From NCBI GenBank assembly GCA_013399015.1, contig VWZX01004904.1, forward strand, positions 124,001 to 188,000: a stretch of DNA of 64,000 nt, given 5' to 3'. The notes below the pieces were generated by a model. That model was not told the origin of the DNA. It saw nothing but the letters and a program-made list of their open reading frames with translations, and ran no database searches. The position numbers and the translations under genes are program-made. Of this stretch, positions 24,203-36,390 are shown piece by piece (the first letter of the stretch is position 1; each line of letters opens with the position of its first letter). Source of the DNA: Galbula dea. Lineage: Eukaryota > Chordata > Aves > Piciformes > Galbulidae.

Positions 24203-24320
24203 CTCATTATGTAAATACTTTCATTCTCCTCCTTTTTCTTTTTTCTTTCCCCNNNNNNNNNNNNNNNNNTTTTTCTTCCCCCCCCCCCCCCCTTTTTTTT
24301 TTCTTCTTCTCTTTTGTTTT
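24203..24320. repeat. Low-complexity pyrimidine tract with a 17-N assembly gap
   Basis: A T/C-only tract is broken by N at 24253-24269 and continues as runs of C and T to about 24320. A second T/C run sits at 24372-24391. The gap is of unknown true length and falls in the presumed 3' UTR. Confidence 0.9.
24210..24217 (+). promoter_or_regulatory. Pumilio-type motif in the presumed NEGR1 3' UTR
   Basis: TGTAAATA matches the TGTANATA recognition pattern of Pumilio proteins, 146 nt after the stop codon. The motif is only 8 bases long, so the call rests on its place in a presumed 3' UTR. Confidence 0.3.
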
Positions 24321-25380
24321 TCTGATTAGCTGCATTACCTTGTGAAGCAGTACACATTGTCCTTGCTTTGGGTTTTTTTTTTTTCCCCCCCATCTTTTTA
24401 AGGCGTGGAAGCTCTGAAATTACTTTTAGAGGCTATTAATTGTGATTTCATGTTTGTAACCTCCCCAGTTTCCAGAAGCATTCAGTCCCTGGTCTGCTGA
24501 GGTGCAGACTGTAGTTTACAACAACAAACAAGAAACATATTGCAGTTTAAAAAAAACAAACCCCATGTGCTTCTTTAAGGCTGCAATACAAATGTTCAGC
24601 TCCCTTCAGTAGCATTCTGCTCACATGGATGCAGAAACATTTTGTCTTTTTTGATAACAAAGGAAAAAAAACAAAACAAAACAAAATAAGAATTCCAATA
24701 ATATTGCCTTCAAAATACTTCTTCAAACTATTACACATATCTAGATGATCTTCTAGCATGATATTCAGGTTTCAAGAATGAGCCTTGTATGATAACTGCA
24801 CTGTGCAGTCCTGCTTTCTGTCTCCTTCCCTCGTCCCTGCCAACTCAGCATGGGTGTGCCTTCACAAACACCACCCTCCTCTTCCTCTCCAACAAAGCTG
24901 GAATGTGGTCTGGGAAATGCTAAAGCATCCTTTTGAGCATAAGAAATCTCCAGTCAAGGACAAAGGTGCTATTGGCTAGAAGGAGACCTCTTTCTCCTCC
25001 TCCCCTACGGTCAGGGGGATGTCAGTGAACTGCTTCAGGCTTCACCACCTTCACCACCAATCGACTCCTTGGTGTGTTGCCCCCCTGCCACTACTACCCA
25101 GTAGGTTATCTCCCACCCCAGGATCCCTCTGAGACACCTTCTGAATGTAGGAAGGTTTCCCTCAGCCATTCCCCCTCCAGACTCCTCGGTGGCTGTGACA
25201 GTCAGAAGCTGAGCAGCCCCTTTTGTATTAACTGGCAAAAGAGAAACCTGTGGGAATTGGTACTTTTCTTGCCCTTAATTTTGTACTGGTTTGGCTAATT
25301 TAGCAATGACAAAGGATGCTTTTAACTATGAGATACCTGGAAACACAGGAAGTACCAAGCAGAATTTTGTATAGAAACAT

Positions 25381-25420
25381 ATAGATATATATATATATAT
25401 AAAATACATATATATATATT
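25381..25420. repeat. (AT)n microsatellite
   Basis: Two TA-dinucleotide blocks are separated by a short aaaatac interruption, inside the presumed NEGR1 3' UTR. Confidence 0.95.
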
Positions 25421-26643
25421 AAGATGAGGTTGCTCCAACAACTGTACTGAAGCGCATGTTGCCATCCATGACAGAACCATCTTTGCAGACAGGACTTCAT
25501 CCCCCATGTCCTGACACTCTACAGACAGCTGACCCCAGCAGTGAAGTCCTCACACACCACTTCCTACACTGCAGCCTCTGGAGAGAGCACTCCAGAGAAG
25601 GATCAAGGTTCTGAACAGCAGCTCATGCTCCTAGCTCTTATTGTTAACCAGCCCCTGGGCAACACTGGCACAAAACGTTGCTTACAGCTGGATCTGACAG
25701 TGCCACCTCTGTAGGCATCACTGTGGCCACCAGCCCTTGAGTGCAAGATCTCCTGGTGACCTCCCCAAGAGATCTTGGCTTGCTTACAAAACAGCTGTGG
25801 ATGGCATGAAGGAGAAACCCACCATCAGTGCTGGCAGCTGAGTACCAACTGATATTCCCCAGCTGAGCTCAGCATCCACATGTTTTGTAGGTGAACTCCA
25901 GCAGGGGACACAACCCCCAGAGGACAGGGGGATTTTTTTCCTCCCAACACTAGGTTTGGTAGCAAGTGCTACCAGAGGAGCACTCAGCATCCTCAGCAGG
26001 TCCAAACTCCCTTCACAGACACCTTGGGCTCTGAAAAGGCTGACTCTAGAGGTTAGTTGGTCTCAGGATGTCCCATGCTGATGTGTAGACAGAACATGCA
26101 GTGATCTTCTTCTGATCACTGATAAAGGCTAGAAACAAGAAATACGGTGACTCCAAAATATGGCCTTAAAACCTCCTGGGGCACTCTCTGTGTGCCCAGT
26201 GGTGGATCAAACTGTTTCTGTCTTATTTACAGCCCTGACTGGTTCCAGAAATCTGGCATTTGTTTAAAACCTTGACCAACATGACAAAATTCATTCCTTT
26301 AGGGAAATAATAATCTCCATCCAAATCAAAGCATACTCCCAGTCTTGATATTCTGACCTCTCTTGTATTGCAGCTTTAAAAAGTGCTATCTTGTAGGCTC
26401 CATGCTCCAGAAGCAGTGTGGTGCTGCAGAAAGTGTCCTGTCAGGTTGGTGTGAGAAAGAAGGAGACAAGGATGTGCATAGCCCAACTCACCTGAGCTTC
26501 ATCTCCCCTATGGCTTGGGAGCTGCTTCTATGCTGTGGCTGGTTGGAAGTGTCTGTCTCAGCCATCTGTTTCATTCCAGTGATTCCTGGTATTTCCAGCA
26601 ACAGAATAGAAGGAAGAGCAGCTTTATTAAATAAGAACATAAT

Positions 26644-26649
26644 AATAAA
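26644..26649 (+). terminator. NEGR1: Candidate poly(A) signal AATAAA
   Basis: AATAAA within an A/T-rich patch about 2.6 kb after the NEGR1 stop. It is followed by a TG-containing stretch (ttggttgtctgc) that could act as the downstream GU element. Confidence 0.35.
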
Positions 26650-26761
26650 TGAAGTATTGGTTGTCTGCATTTGAAGCAGGCAGAGCCACTGGATAACATG
26701 GGGGAGATTCAGTGCCAGCTCTGAACTTTCACCCAAGCTGGTGGGGACAGAACTATTGTCA

Positions 26762-26821
26762 AGTCCTAAAAAACCCCAACCAAACAAAAGAAAACAAAAC
26801 AAAAACCCCAACCCCCAACCA
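26762..26821. repeat. A/C-rich low-complexity tract
   Basis: Repeated aaacaaaa and ccccaacc text, without a fixed period. Confidence 0.7.
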
Positions 26822-26887
26822 TTTCTGGGTGCCAATGGTGTTTCCTTAGCTGAGATAGGTATTTACTATCCGTGCTCAGCAGTGGAC

Positions 26888-26922
26888 ATGTGTGTGTGTG
26901 TTCATATGTGTGTGTGTGTGTG
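26888..26922. repeat. (TG)n microsatellite
   Basis: Two TG runs at about 26889-26901 and 26907-26922 are separated by tcata. Confidence 0.95.
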
Positions 26923-27316
26923 AGGTTTGCTGAGGAGCAGCCCTCAGGTCAGTCTCCTGCTGATGGGGCTCTGCCCACTCAGCCCTCCAAGTCCTACCAA
27001 GAGACACAGCCATGCTTAAGTTGATGCAAGCAATTAATCCAGCAGCTGACCCTTAATTTGTGCAGGATTGGAGCTGTAGGCAGCATCCATCAAATGAAGA
27101 CACTTGGTCTCTCTGCTCCATGCAGTCAATTGGGACTGAGTGGAGTGGCTGCCCATGGACCACCCCCAGCTGTCACCTCTGGGGGTGCCTTTGCTTTAGG
27201 CAACTGCTTTGAAGGGATCTTCTGTGCTTCTTCAGAGGACTTAACCCATCCTGTTCCTATCTTGTTGGGCACATATCATGATATTTGTTCCCACTTTTCC
27301 AACATGGAAAACCCCA

Positions 27317-27322
27317 AATAAA
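27317..27322 (+). terminator. NEGR1: Candidate poly(A) signal AATAAA
   Basis: AATAAA lies 3.25 kb after the NEGR1 stop codon in CR1-free sequence. Another AATAAA is at 26644-26649. I could not tell which is used. Confidence 0.35.
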
Positions 27323-27602
27323 TAGCTAGGCTCCAGTAACTGAATCTTGCTATCCAGAGTGATGTCCACCTTGGAAACCCCCAAAGCCTGGTCACACCCT
27401 GAGGTCCTACCTGTGCCATAACTCAGGTCTGCAGCTCCCATGGCATCAGTGGTGGACACAAGAGCAATCAGTGATGCTCTCCTTGTAGAGCTGCTGCTCC
27501 TGATATCACACTGATTCTGAATTAAAGGATGTCTGAATTAAATGCAGTATCTCATGGGTTCAGAACTTGGCAGGAAATGAAGCCTAGATTTGTTTCTCAC
27601 CT

Positions 27603-27634
27603 TTTCTCTCTCTCTATATATATATCTCTATATC
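27603..27634. repeat. (TC)n/(TA)n compound microsatellite
   Basis: A tctctctc run continues directly into tatatatat and then a shorter mixed run. Confidence 0.9.
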
Positions 27635-27964
27635 ATTTTTGTCTTCTTTAGAAATGATGCTGGTTTTAAGACACAGGAGCGTTAAAAGAAAAACCACCAC
27701 CACTAAAAGCTGCTTTTTTTGCACATTTTTCAGAGCTAGTGTTCTAGACAAACAGTGGCCAACGAGTTGCCTACACAGAAAAACCTCTGCTCAGTCCACG
27801 TAGCTGTGTGCTGAAGAATGTCTGTACCAAAATCTGTATTTACATGGGTGAACAATATGCCTTAAAGACTTAAATATGCTTTTTCTTTCTCAGGCTTGTG
27901 CCCAGCCTGGAGGTAAATAATCCATAATTCATAGCCTGCCATGGAAGGGTTTGTTTCTTTGGAG

Positions 27965-27996
<32 letters not shown>

Positions 27997-27997
27997 N
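27965..27997. repeat. Poly(A) run of about 32 with a single N
   Basis: A32 ends at an ambiguous base at 27997. The length is probably unreliable because homopolymers are often misassembled. No CR1 body precedes it, and CR1 elements do not end in poly(A), so it is not a CR1 tail. Confidence 0.9.
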
Positions 27998-28400
27998 GAA
28001 ACAAAAAAGCAAGGGAAAAAAGAAGTATTTCTTTGAAAAGAATCTTAAATAATTTCACAGCTCTTGCAGACACTGAGAGGTGTGAGGAGGTTTAGGGAGA
28101 GGATAAATTTTAGCCTGATGCTTTAGCACTTTGCTGGTGGGGTTTGCCCTGGGGGCTGGCAGTACCACGGAGCTCCCAGAGCCTCCCCATGTCCCTTCCA
28201 CCATCCCTCTTGTCCATGTCACAGCCTGGGGTGGTCCTGAGCTTGGGCAGAGTGGGGTGCTGGGGTTGTCCTCTCCAACCTGCAGCACCATGGGGTGGAA
28301 GAGGGACCACAGCCTCTGCAGCTCTCTGGGCACACTACAGCTCCTGGCATGGAATTCTTTACAGTATGGAAGTATTTAAACATAAAATCAATTAAATTAA

Positions 28401-30544
28401 GTCATAAATCTTTAAAAAAAGCCAAGAACTGAAGTATTTCTCCAATCAGCCTTACTAGTGAGAGTGGATAAATGAGCACTGGCAGTGCAGGGAGGAACTG
28501 GCTTCCCTTTTGACTGACCTCAGGCATCACTGTCACACACAGAGGTTGCTCCAGGCACAGTCCCCTTGGGCTGGCTCTGGCTCTGGCTCTTGCTCCTGCT
28601 TCCTGTGTCTCTGCTGAGCACTGAGGGCAGGGGAGGGAATTCATAGTCTGCCACCAGAAAGGCTGATAACCTGAACTGCAAACAGCCAGATCCAGGCAAC
28701 AGCAGCAGGGTCCCAGGATCATTTTCAAAGGATTCTCACTCAATCCTGCTCCAAGGATTATTGTGTGTGTGTGTGTGTCTGTGTGTGTGAGCAAGGGCAG
28801 GAGAGATCTGTACCTGGGCACCTTCAGTGCTGAGCTCAGACTTATTTAGCCTTATCCCTTTCTGCTCACTTTATGCCTAATTCATGAAGAGCTCAAAGGT
28901 TCCTTCCTATTAGAAAATACCCATGTTAAACAGAGGGGAAAAAAAGCCCCAAACCACAGAGATCAGCATATTTGCCATCTCCCATAAGCTTAGTTTTCAG
29001 TCCTTGCTATTTTGGGGCATATTAAGCTTTTGGCAGGATGTAAATCTGCATTATGGGACAAGCTGATGGAGAGTGGGGAGGTTGGGGGGGCAAAGCCCAC
29101 CTTGCTCTGGCTGCTTCCTTCTCATCTCAGAGGTGTAATGAGGTTGCCAGGTCTCTGGTGCTGAATGAGCCATAACGGTCATCAGCTGCTCTGCATCACC
29201 TACACCCTGATGTCTCCACAGCTCCTGGCTGCCAGAATTACCCCTGAGGATTGGCTTTAATTCCTGCCACTCTAGGGAACCTTCTGCTCTGTCCTCACCA
29301 TGCATTTAGCAGGGCAGAGCAGAGGACTTGGCTCTCCCACGCAGTGACCTTGGAACCCTCCTGCAAACAGCAGGGAGAAATAGCTCAGCTAAAAGCCATT
29401 TCCCTGCAGTTCCTTCCCTTGCCTCAGCCCCAGGGGCAGGAGGACAGCAGGTACAAACCTTAGCCCCCATTAACAGAATCAATCACATCCCTGCTGCCAG
29501 GCAGCCAGTAGAGCTGGGGTGGGGTGAGAAGGAGCTGATGCAGTGCTGCCACCACAGCCACAGGCATTTCCCCTCCTAGCTGCCATATCGTCCTCCACTA
29601 GCCTGTTGTTTAGCTGCCAGATTAAACCAGAATGTCTGTAATGATGAACGATGTTGTCCTTAGTACCTAGAGAGGGAAATCTCCTCTCTCCTGATGCACA
29701 CCCATCCTCCCCTCTGTTAGCTCCCAGCCCAGCCCAGCAGGCACAGCCCACGATGGGACAGATGTGCAGTGACCTCTCCCTCCCCACCTCCCAAACCACC
29801 ACTGGAGTCCTCAGCACCTAACTAACTCCCACTAACCTCAACTACAGCAACTTCAATGTGAGCCACAAGTGAGAATTAAACCTTAAAGATGCCCTTGAGC
29901 AGCAGCAGCCTCCTTTCCCAGGAGGTTTTTCCCTCCCTTTGCCTTATTTTCTCTTTTCTTGTATGAAAACAGCCTCTCCTCTTCTGCAGGGTGGTTAATT
30001 GAGGGTGGGAAGGTGCAGCCTTCTAGGTGTTCCTGGTGGTTTTGATCTATCACTTCAGGTGAAGATGCTACATGGAGGTTGGGAGAGGCAAAGCATCCTG
30101 GGGAGCTGGATGGGCTACTCCCACCTCATGCTAATGAGCTGGTGTCTTGCAGGAGCTCGGGCTCTGCAGGAGATAGGCTGGGTCATTAGTCTAGGGAAGC
30201 TTTAGAATGGTAAGGACCTGCTTCTCCTCTCTCACTGCAGTCAGTTGCTGAAAGCTCTGGGTTGCTCTTCCAGGGAACTTCACAGTCATGGTTTTCTTCA
30301 TTAACCTTAACCTTCTCACATTTATCATAATAAAGGAAAAAAATAAATAGTTAATAGTAAGCTGCTGCAAATTTACTTCCTTCTCCTCTTCCCCTCCAGC
30401 AAGGCTTTTAGAAACAGAAAGCCTGGGAGATTGGGCCAGGGAAGCACTGGATCTTGATTGCCAGTGTGTTCTGGATAGAGAGGATTTAGGCTTTGTTTGC
30501 CAAAAGTTAAGGGTTGTAATTCCCTGTGAATCATGTCTAAACGA
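28401..30544. other. CR1-free single-copy sequence downstream of NEGR1
   Basis: No transposon, RNA gene or exon was recognised. It holds a TG microsatellite (28762-28789), a short ggctct repeat near 28570-28600, and a CpG-retaining patch at 29570-29670 that could be a conserved element. It is part of the 6.7-kb interval with no CR1. Confidence 0.5.
28762..28789. repeat. (TG)n microsatellite
   Basis: TG dinucleotide run with one tc interruption at 28779-28780. Confidence 0.95.
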
Positions 30545-30966
30545 CTGAGGGCACTGCAGCATCTCTGGCAGGAGGAAAGGCTGAGAGCCTTGGGACTGCT
30601 GAGCCTGGGGAAGAGCAGCCCCACAGGGGAGCTGCTCAATGCCCAGCAAGAGCTGAAGGCTGGGAGCAAGAGGCTGTGGCCAGACTCTGATCAGTGGTGC
30701 CCAGGGCCAGCCCAAGGGGCACTGGGCACACACTGGAAGCCAGGAGGTTGCAGCTGAGCAGGAGGAGAAGCTTGTTTGGTGTGAGGGTGTTGGAGCCCTG
30801 GCCCAGGCTGCCCAGAGAGGCTGTGGAGTCTCCTTGTGTGGAGAGATTGCCAAGGCAGCTGGAGGTGACCCTGGGCAAGCTGCTGTGGGTGCCCCTGCTG
30901 GAGCAGGGGGTTGGACTGGATGATCCCCAGAGGTCCCTTCCAACCCCCACCTTGCTGGGATTTGAT
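30545..30966 (+). mobile_element. CR1 LINE 3' end, type A
   Basis: Almost identical to the type A copies at 16100 and 54233 over the last 150 bp. The 294-codon open frame on the opposite strand here is antisense to CR1 and not a gene. Confidence 0.93.
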
Positions 30967-32612
30967 GACTTGTAGCAAGCTGTGTGCTCAGCTCCCTCCT
31001 AGCTGTTAGTAGCAGAGTGCTAGGACCAGACACCTCCCTGGGAGCTGCTCCCTGGAGCCTCAGACTCTGAACCACTTCACTGAGGCCAGGTGAGCACTCC
31101 TGTGAGGGAAAACAAGCTGGGAAATGATGTAGTGATGCATCCTTGTGGAGTCAGAGGTGATGTGGGGCTAAATTAAACAACTGCTTGACACAGGCTTTGG
31201 AAGTTTAGCTGTGGGATACCTGCTTTGGTCTTTTGAAGCCTCTGCAGACACAGCTTCATGCTTTAGCTGTCAGTGAACGATAAGCTCAGTGCAAGAAGGT
31301 GGGAATTCCATCCACTCTCCTCCAGGTATCCCTGTGAAAGTCAACAAGTAGCATCCTGCTCTGATATGAGTGCATTTTCTACTCTCATCAGGGATTTTCT
31401 CTTCTATTAAGGTAACTGCATAGCTGCCAACTGATGCTGTTAGGGCTCTGCTGGCTGAGAGGGAGGGAAAGCTCAGCCCTTGGTTTCAGACTGTCAGCAG
31501 AGAGCCTGCTCTCCCCAGGCATCAACACCTGCTTAGCATCACCTCCCCTCTCTAGGGAAGGGGCTGCAGCACAGCAGGAGCTGGCACACCACTGGCTCCA
31601 TCTCTTGATCCCTTTCCCTTAGCCCCTGTCCCATGGTCACCACCTCATGACCTCCATCTCTTACTCTCCTCTCTCCTGGTCCCCATCTCTTCCCAGCCAC
31701 AGGGAAGGGGAAGGCAGAGGAGGATGAGGAGGCTGCAGCTTCAGCTGAGCTCCTAACCTATCAGAGGGACTTTCAAAAGAAAAGCATCAGTCAAACAGCC
31801 AACTAGGACAACAGAGATGAGATGCTACACCTTCTGTGCTGAGTCAGCACTCCCAGCTTTGCTCTCCAGCAGGACTCTGATTTCCAGCTAAACCAACCTA
31901 AAATCTCTGGGATCTTTCCCCAACTCACCAGAACCTTCCTCCCCAAGCTGGACATGGAAATGCTGCTGTCCTCCAACATGGGCTGTGGTGGCTGCCTCTT
32001 TCCAGCCATGGCTTTAGATGGATGCAGCAGAGCAGCAGGGGCTGGATCCCAGGGGTGTCTCCCCTGCTGATGAAACAGAGTGAAAAAGACTCCCTGAGTC
32101 TTTACAGGATCTTCAGTTCTGTCCCAGGAGTTCTGCTAAGTGCCTCTGGTTCAGTGCCTTAAGCACCTGCTTGCAAAAGGCCACAGATGGAAGAGAGCAC
32201 ATTTAAACAATTAATTTCCTGAAGCTAATCACCCTCAGTGACCCAGCTCCCCAGCACAGCCACTCCTGTGGCAGATGCACCTCCAGCTCCTCAGCAAGAA
32301 AGGTGGTGGCATCCAGGGGCCCTAGGGAGTGCTCTGGGCTTGGTGTTTCCCTCCAGAAGAGTTTTAGATAAAGACACTTAATTCTTCTGAAAAAAATAAT
32401 CATCTGAGGGCTCTGGCCTCCTGTTGAAACACAGGATTGGCACTCTGGAAAAGGTTAGCGAACAGGAAAAGGGAGTAAAGAGTGTGTGACCAAAATACTC
32501 CTGACATAGGCTTAAAGATGGGCAGGTCCCCTGCTGCAGAACGATCTGCTCTCCTCAGCCCCTGTGCTGTGGCCACCAGGAAAACCTGCTGAATCTATCT
32601 GCTGAACTTGGG

Positions 32613-32812
32613 AGTCACAGACTCCAGCATGCTGAGGGTTGGAAGGGACCTCTGGGGATCACCCAGTCCAACCCCCCCTGCTCCAGCAGGGGCACCCACA
32701 GCAGCTTGCCCAGGGTCACCTCCAGCTGCCTTGGGAATCTCTCCACACAAGGAGACTCCACAGCCTCTCTGGGCAGCCTGGACCAGGGCTCTGGCACCTC
32801 TCCTCCTGTTCA
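32613..32812 (-). mobile_element. CR1 LINE 3' end, type A
   Basis: The + strand begins agtcacagactccagcatgc and runs to about the aggagagg stretch. 5'-truncated. Confidence 0.92.
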
Positions 32813-33236
32813 GAGGGACTTGATGTCCCTCAGACTGACCACTTGTCCCTTCTGGCAGCACAGGGCTCTGCAGCAGCACTGTGCCCCTGCAAACACATCC
32901 TGCCATCTGACAGGGGAGGGGCTGGCTCCAAGATGCAGCACCCAACTCTGAGTCAATAATATATGCAAATGCACTTGGCCAAGTGCTCCTGCAGATGTTC
33001 TTAATTAAACCAACCTATCCCAAGCCCATATAAAGTGATCACCCCCAGCCATGCCCTTCCTGCTCTCAGCTGCTCTGCAGAATACTCCAGGAATGTGATT
33101 TTCATGAGAGTCAGCCACTTGCTCCATAAGCCACCTGGTAAATAAACACTCCCCCTCACCAAACATTGGCATTTTGTTTCCTAGGCTATGCACAATCTGG
33201 ATTTATTTTAGATGAAAAAAAGATAAGCACTGAAGT

Positions 33237-33261
33237 AAAAAAAAAAATAAAATAAATAAAA
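33237..33261. repeat. A-rich low-complexity tract
   Basis: An A run followed by aaat/aaata units. Confidence 0.85.
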
Positions 33262-33803
33262 GCCCCAAACCTCAGTATTTTGACAATTTGAAGCTATCCA
33301 TCTTGTGTGCACATCTGCTCCTTCAGAAGCTGGCAGAGCTCTGACATTAGAAGAGAATCAGAGTCACTTAGTCAGCCTGGAGCTAATGAATTTCCATCCT
33401 CAGCCCTTGGCAGGCTTCACTTCTTTAACAACTCCTTCAAGCCTTCAGTTCTTCCTTGCTCACCTGGCCTGGTCTGTCTGTTTACTGTCAGGTCTCTCTG
33501 CTTTCTGAGGGACAAAACCCAAGCCAAGATGAGTTCAGCAAAGTCAATGCAGGAGGAGGAACAGAGCTTGACTCAAGGTTCACTCTACAATCACTTCTCC
33601 ACTGTTCCCATCTCCACCCTACCTGTACAGGAGCCTCCTGCTGCACACACCTCACACACTCAGGGTGGTCTTCAGGACCTCTCCCTCCCCACCTTTTCCC
33701 ACCCACCACAGCCCCTGGAGAACACAGGATTACTTCTAGAGGATGGACATCCCCTCAAAACAAAAACACACAACAAAGAATAGACTAAGACAAGACTAGA
33801 CCA

Positions 33804-33833
33804 GACTGGCCCAGAGCAGACTGGCCCAGAGCA
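33804..33833. repeat. 15-bp unit repeated exactly twice
   Basis: The unit gactggcccagagca occurs twice back to back, preceded by diverged gact-containing copies from 33782. Confidence 0.85.
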
Positions 33834-33837
33834 GGCT

Positions 33838-33896
33838 TTTCAGCTGGAAGGAACCTACAACCATCATTTAGTCCAACCACAGGAAGATGTCAAACA
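33838..33896 (-). mobile_element. Possible degraded CR1 tip
   Basis: cagctggaaggaacctacaa then catttagtccaaccac resembles the antisense tip but is short and diverged. Confidence 0.45.
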
Positions 33897-34143
33897 ACCA
33901 ACACTGCCATTTCAGGTCACATCTTGACACTTTTCTCCACTGTAGTACCTAAGGTAGATCAGATCTCTGAGTCCTTTCACCCTCTCTGCAGTCCTCAGGT
34001 GCAGCTCAACAGGAGACAGGGAGAGGCAGAGGTCATGGCATGGCAGCTCCTGGCCACATGTTTCTGCACCTTCTCCTGCAGGTCTCTTGCTCTGCTCCCA
34101 TGGGTCCTGTGAGAAACCAGAGCACTGAAAATGTTCACTTTAA

Positions 34144-34508
34144 TCATAGAATCACAAAACCATTTAGGTTGGAAGAGATCTTGAAGATCATCAAGTTCAG
34201 CAATTAACCAAACACTGCCAGGGCACCACTGCCCCCTGGCCCTCAGCACCACATCTCCAGGGCTTGGAAATCCCTCCAGGGATGGTGACTCCACCACTGC
34301 CCTGGGCAGCCTGGGCCAGGCCTTGACAATCCTTGCCATCAAGAAACTGTTCCTCATGGCCAACCTAAACCTTCCCTGGCACAACCTTAGGCTGTTTCCT
34401 CTTGTCCTATCACTTGTTCCCTGGGAGAAGAGCCCAATCCCCACCTGGCTCCAGCCTCCTCTCAGGGAGTTGCAGAGAGTGAGAAGGTCTCCCCTGAGCC
34501 TTTTTCTC
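34144..34508 (-). mobile_element. CR1 LINE 3' end, type B
   Basis: The + strand begins tcatagaatcacaaaacc and ends at the gtctcccctgagcc stretch. Confidence 0.92.
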
Positions 34509-35003
34509 CATGCACAGGGAGGACACAGCCACAGCCTTTGCCCAGACATCTCCCCAGGATCCACCACCCCCACTAAGTAGCTGGTGTTGCCCAGGAGTGA
34601 CCTGGTCATCATCACACCATTAGACAAACCATGCAAGGATAACATGTTCATTCTCCCCCTGAGTGACATAGAGTTCTGTCCCACTCACTGCCCAGATCCA
34701 TGTGTCTTCTGCCTTTTATCCTCTGTGGAGCTCCAGGGAACTCCCTGAGTGTTTCCTCAGCATCACAGCTCACTGAAAACCAATGCAGGTCCCAGGACAC
34801 AATGAAGTCCTAGCACTGCTTGCTGATGGTGAGCAGGATGCAAAAGAAGGCCCAAACCACTCTGCTGCTCTGGAGAACTCTCTGGTCTTTGATAATTAGG
34901 AAAAAGGAAAGAGAAGAAAAACTTCCATCCCTGAGTCTGTGTTAATTAGCAAGAGAAGTGCAAAAAGAACATTTTTGTTTAGCAACATTACAGTGCCCAA
35001 ACA

Positions 35004-35064
35004 CCACAGAATCATCAAGGTTGGAAGAGACCTCTTGAGATCATCAAGTCCAACCAACATCCAC
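35004..35064 (-). mobile_element. CR1 LINE 3' tip
   Basis: About 61 bp: cacagaatcatcaaggttgg to aagtccaaccaacatcc. Confidence 0.8.
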
Positions 35065-35944
35065 AGGAATAAACCAGCATTTTAAGGCAGAGCCAGAGCC
35101 TCTCCTCACCTCTCCATCTCACTCTCTTCCATGAAGAATTCCAGGACTTGTTTCCTTCAAAGAACAGGCTTTAAATTCCTGTACTCGTGTCAGGGTAGCA
35201 TTAAATATTAAAGCCAGATATTAAAATTTCAAAGAACCTAAATTAAACCTGAAGTATTCCAAAATAAAGTGTTCCTGAATATTTAATACTGAAGATTTCA
35301 TCATTAACTCCAGAAATCTCTCACAGCAAGAAAGTGAGGAGCTACCTAAAACAGTCAGTGACCTTCCAGAGTGCTACAGCAGAGGTTCTCAGCCCACAGA
35401 AAGAACAAGGTTTCCTTTGCCTCTGTTTTCACCCTGCAGGGAGTGAGGACCCAGTCCAGGAGATGAGGCTGGCATGGGATGCTCCATCCCTGGGGTGATG
35501 CCATCCCTCACCCATCACCACCTCAGCCTGGAGATGAGCATCACCATGGGTGGCTGCCTGGCTGGGGCTGCAGGACCATGTTGTGTCTCCTCTGCCACGT
35601 GCCACTGGCAACCAGAGCCCTTCTGGGTAAAACTCATCCAGTTTCTTTCCTTCTTCCACTCTTCAAAGGAGCTTCTTGAGCTCTATGGTATCTTTGTGGC
35701 TTCCTATAGAAGCCTGGCTAGACCTTCATCTTCTCCAAGTGGGGACATCACTGCAGCATCACAACCTTCCTGTCCCTTAGACAATAAGCAGACTTGTGTG
35801 AAGGACCAGAATGGCCATGAGCAACCAGAGGAGTTCACCACCCTGAGAGTTAAGTGTGGTGAGATGTCATTTATGGTTCTCTTAACTACAAATGTACTAT
35901 GAAAGGCAGATGGACTTACTAGGGAGGAGAAGGGAGACAAATCA

Positions 35945-36110
35945 AACCTAATATCCAACCCAAACCACCCCTGGCACAGCTTCATGCCATTCCCTCAGGT
36001 CCTCTTGCTGGTCACCAGAGAGAAGAGATCAGCTCCTGCCCCTCTGCTTCCCCTCATCAGGAAGCTCTAGACCATGATGAGGTCTCCTCTTAGCCTCCTC
36101 CAAGCTTCTT
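35945..36110 (-). mobile_element. CR1 LINE internal fragment, D-like, no tail
   Basis: Reverse complement of the part seen at 12043-12150 (aatatccaacccaaaccacc, agagatcagctcctgcccc). The 3' end is missing. Confidence 0.75.
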
Positions 36111-36390
36111 CCCACACATTCTGTTGGAGTAGGCTGTTAAAGCACATGGATCTTCAGGCTCCATCTGGATCTCTCCTTTCACCCAACACCTGAACTCCTC
36201 AGTCCTTCACCTGTTTGGGTGCCATCAGCCAGCACAGAAACTGCAGGAGATAAGAGGAGAAAGGCAGTGCCAGGGAGGCCAAGTGCTCCTGGAATAGGCA
36301 GAGCTGCTCTAGGGATGAGCTTCTGGCTATCAAGTGATTGTATTAATTACTGCTCAGTTTCATAGAACAGCTTTTAGATATGGTGTCAAG

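Larger units (their letters stand above)
24065..28400 (+). other. NEGR1: Presumed NEGR1 3' UTR (end uncertain)
   Basis: This sequence directly follows the stop codon and has no CR1 insertion. AATAAA occurs at 26644-26649 and 27317-27322, and ATTAAA at 28391-28396, any of which could end a transcript. It contains a Pumilio-like TGTAAATA at 24210-24217 and a TGCCTTA at 27858-27864 that could pair with the miR-124 seed; both motifs are short and can occur by chance. The 3' boundary is a guess. RNA 3'-end data would be needed to place it. Confidence 0.5.

Noticed and set aside
27965..27997. Poly(A) tail of a processed retrocopy
   Set aside because: Sequence before the run shows no gene-like open frame or recognised cDNA, and no target-site duplication was evident.
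30191..31075. 294-codon open frame on the minus strand, the longest in the window
   Set aside because: It runs antisense through a type A CR1 and its flank. The sense strand there is the CR1 3' end, and similar antisense frames recur at other type A copies.
33307..33783. 158-codon plus-strand frame in unique DNA
   Set aside because: No recognisable domain, no coding bias, and two other frames are also open here. Best read as chance.
33995..34684. 229-codon minus-strand open frame
   Set aside because: The middle is the sense strand of a type B CR1 with no native start. The ends are unrelated flank.
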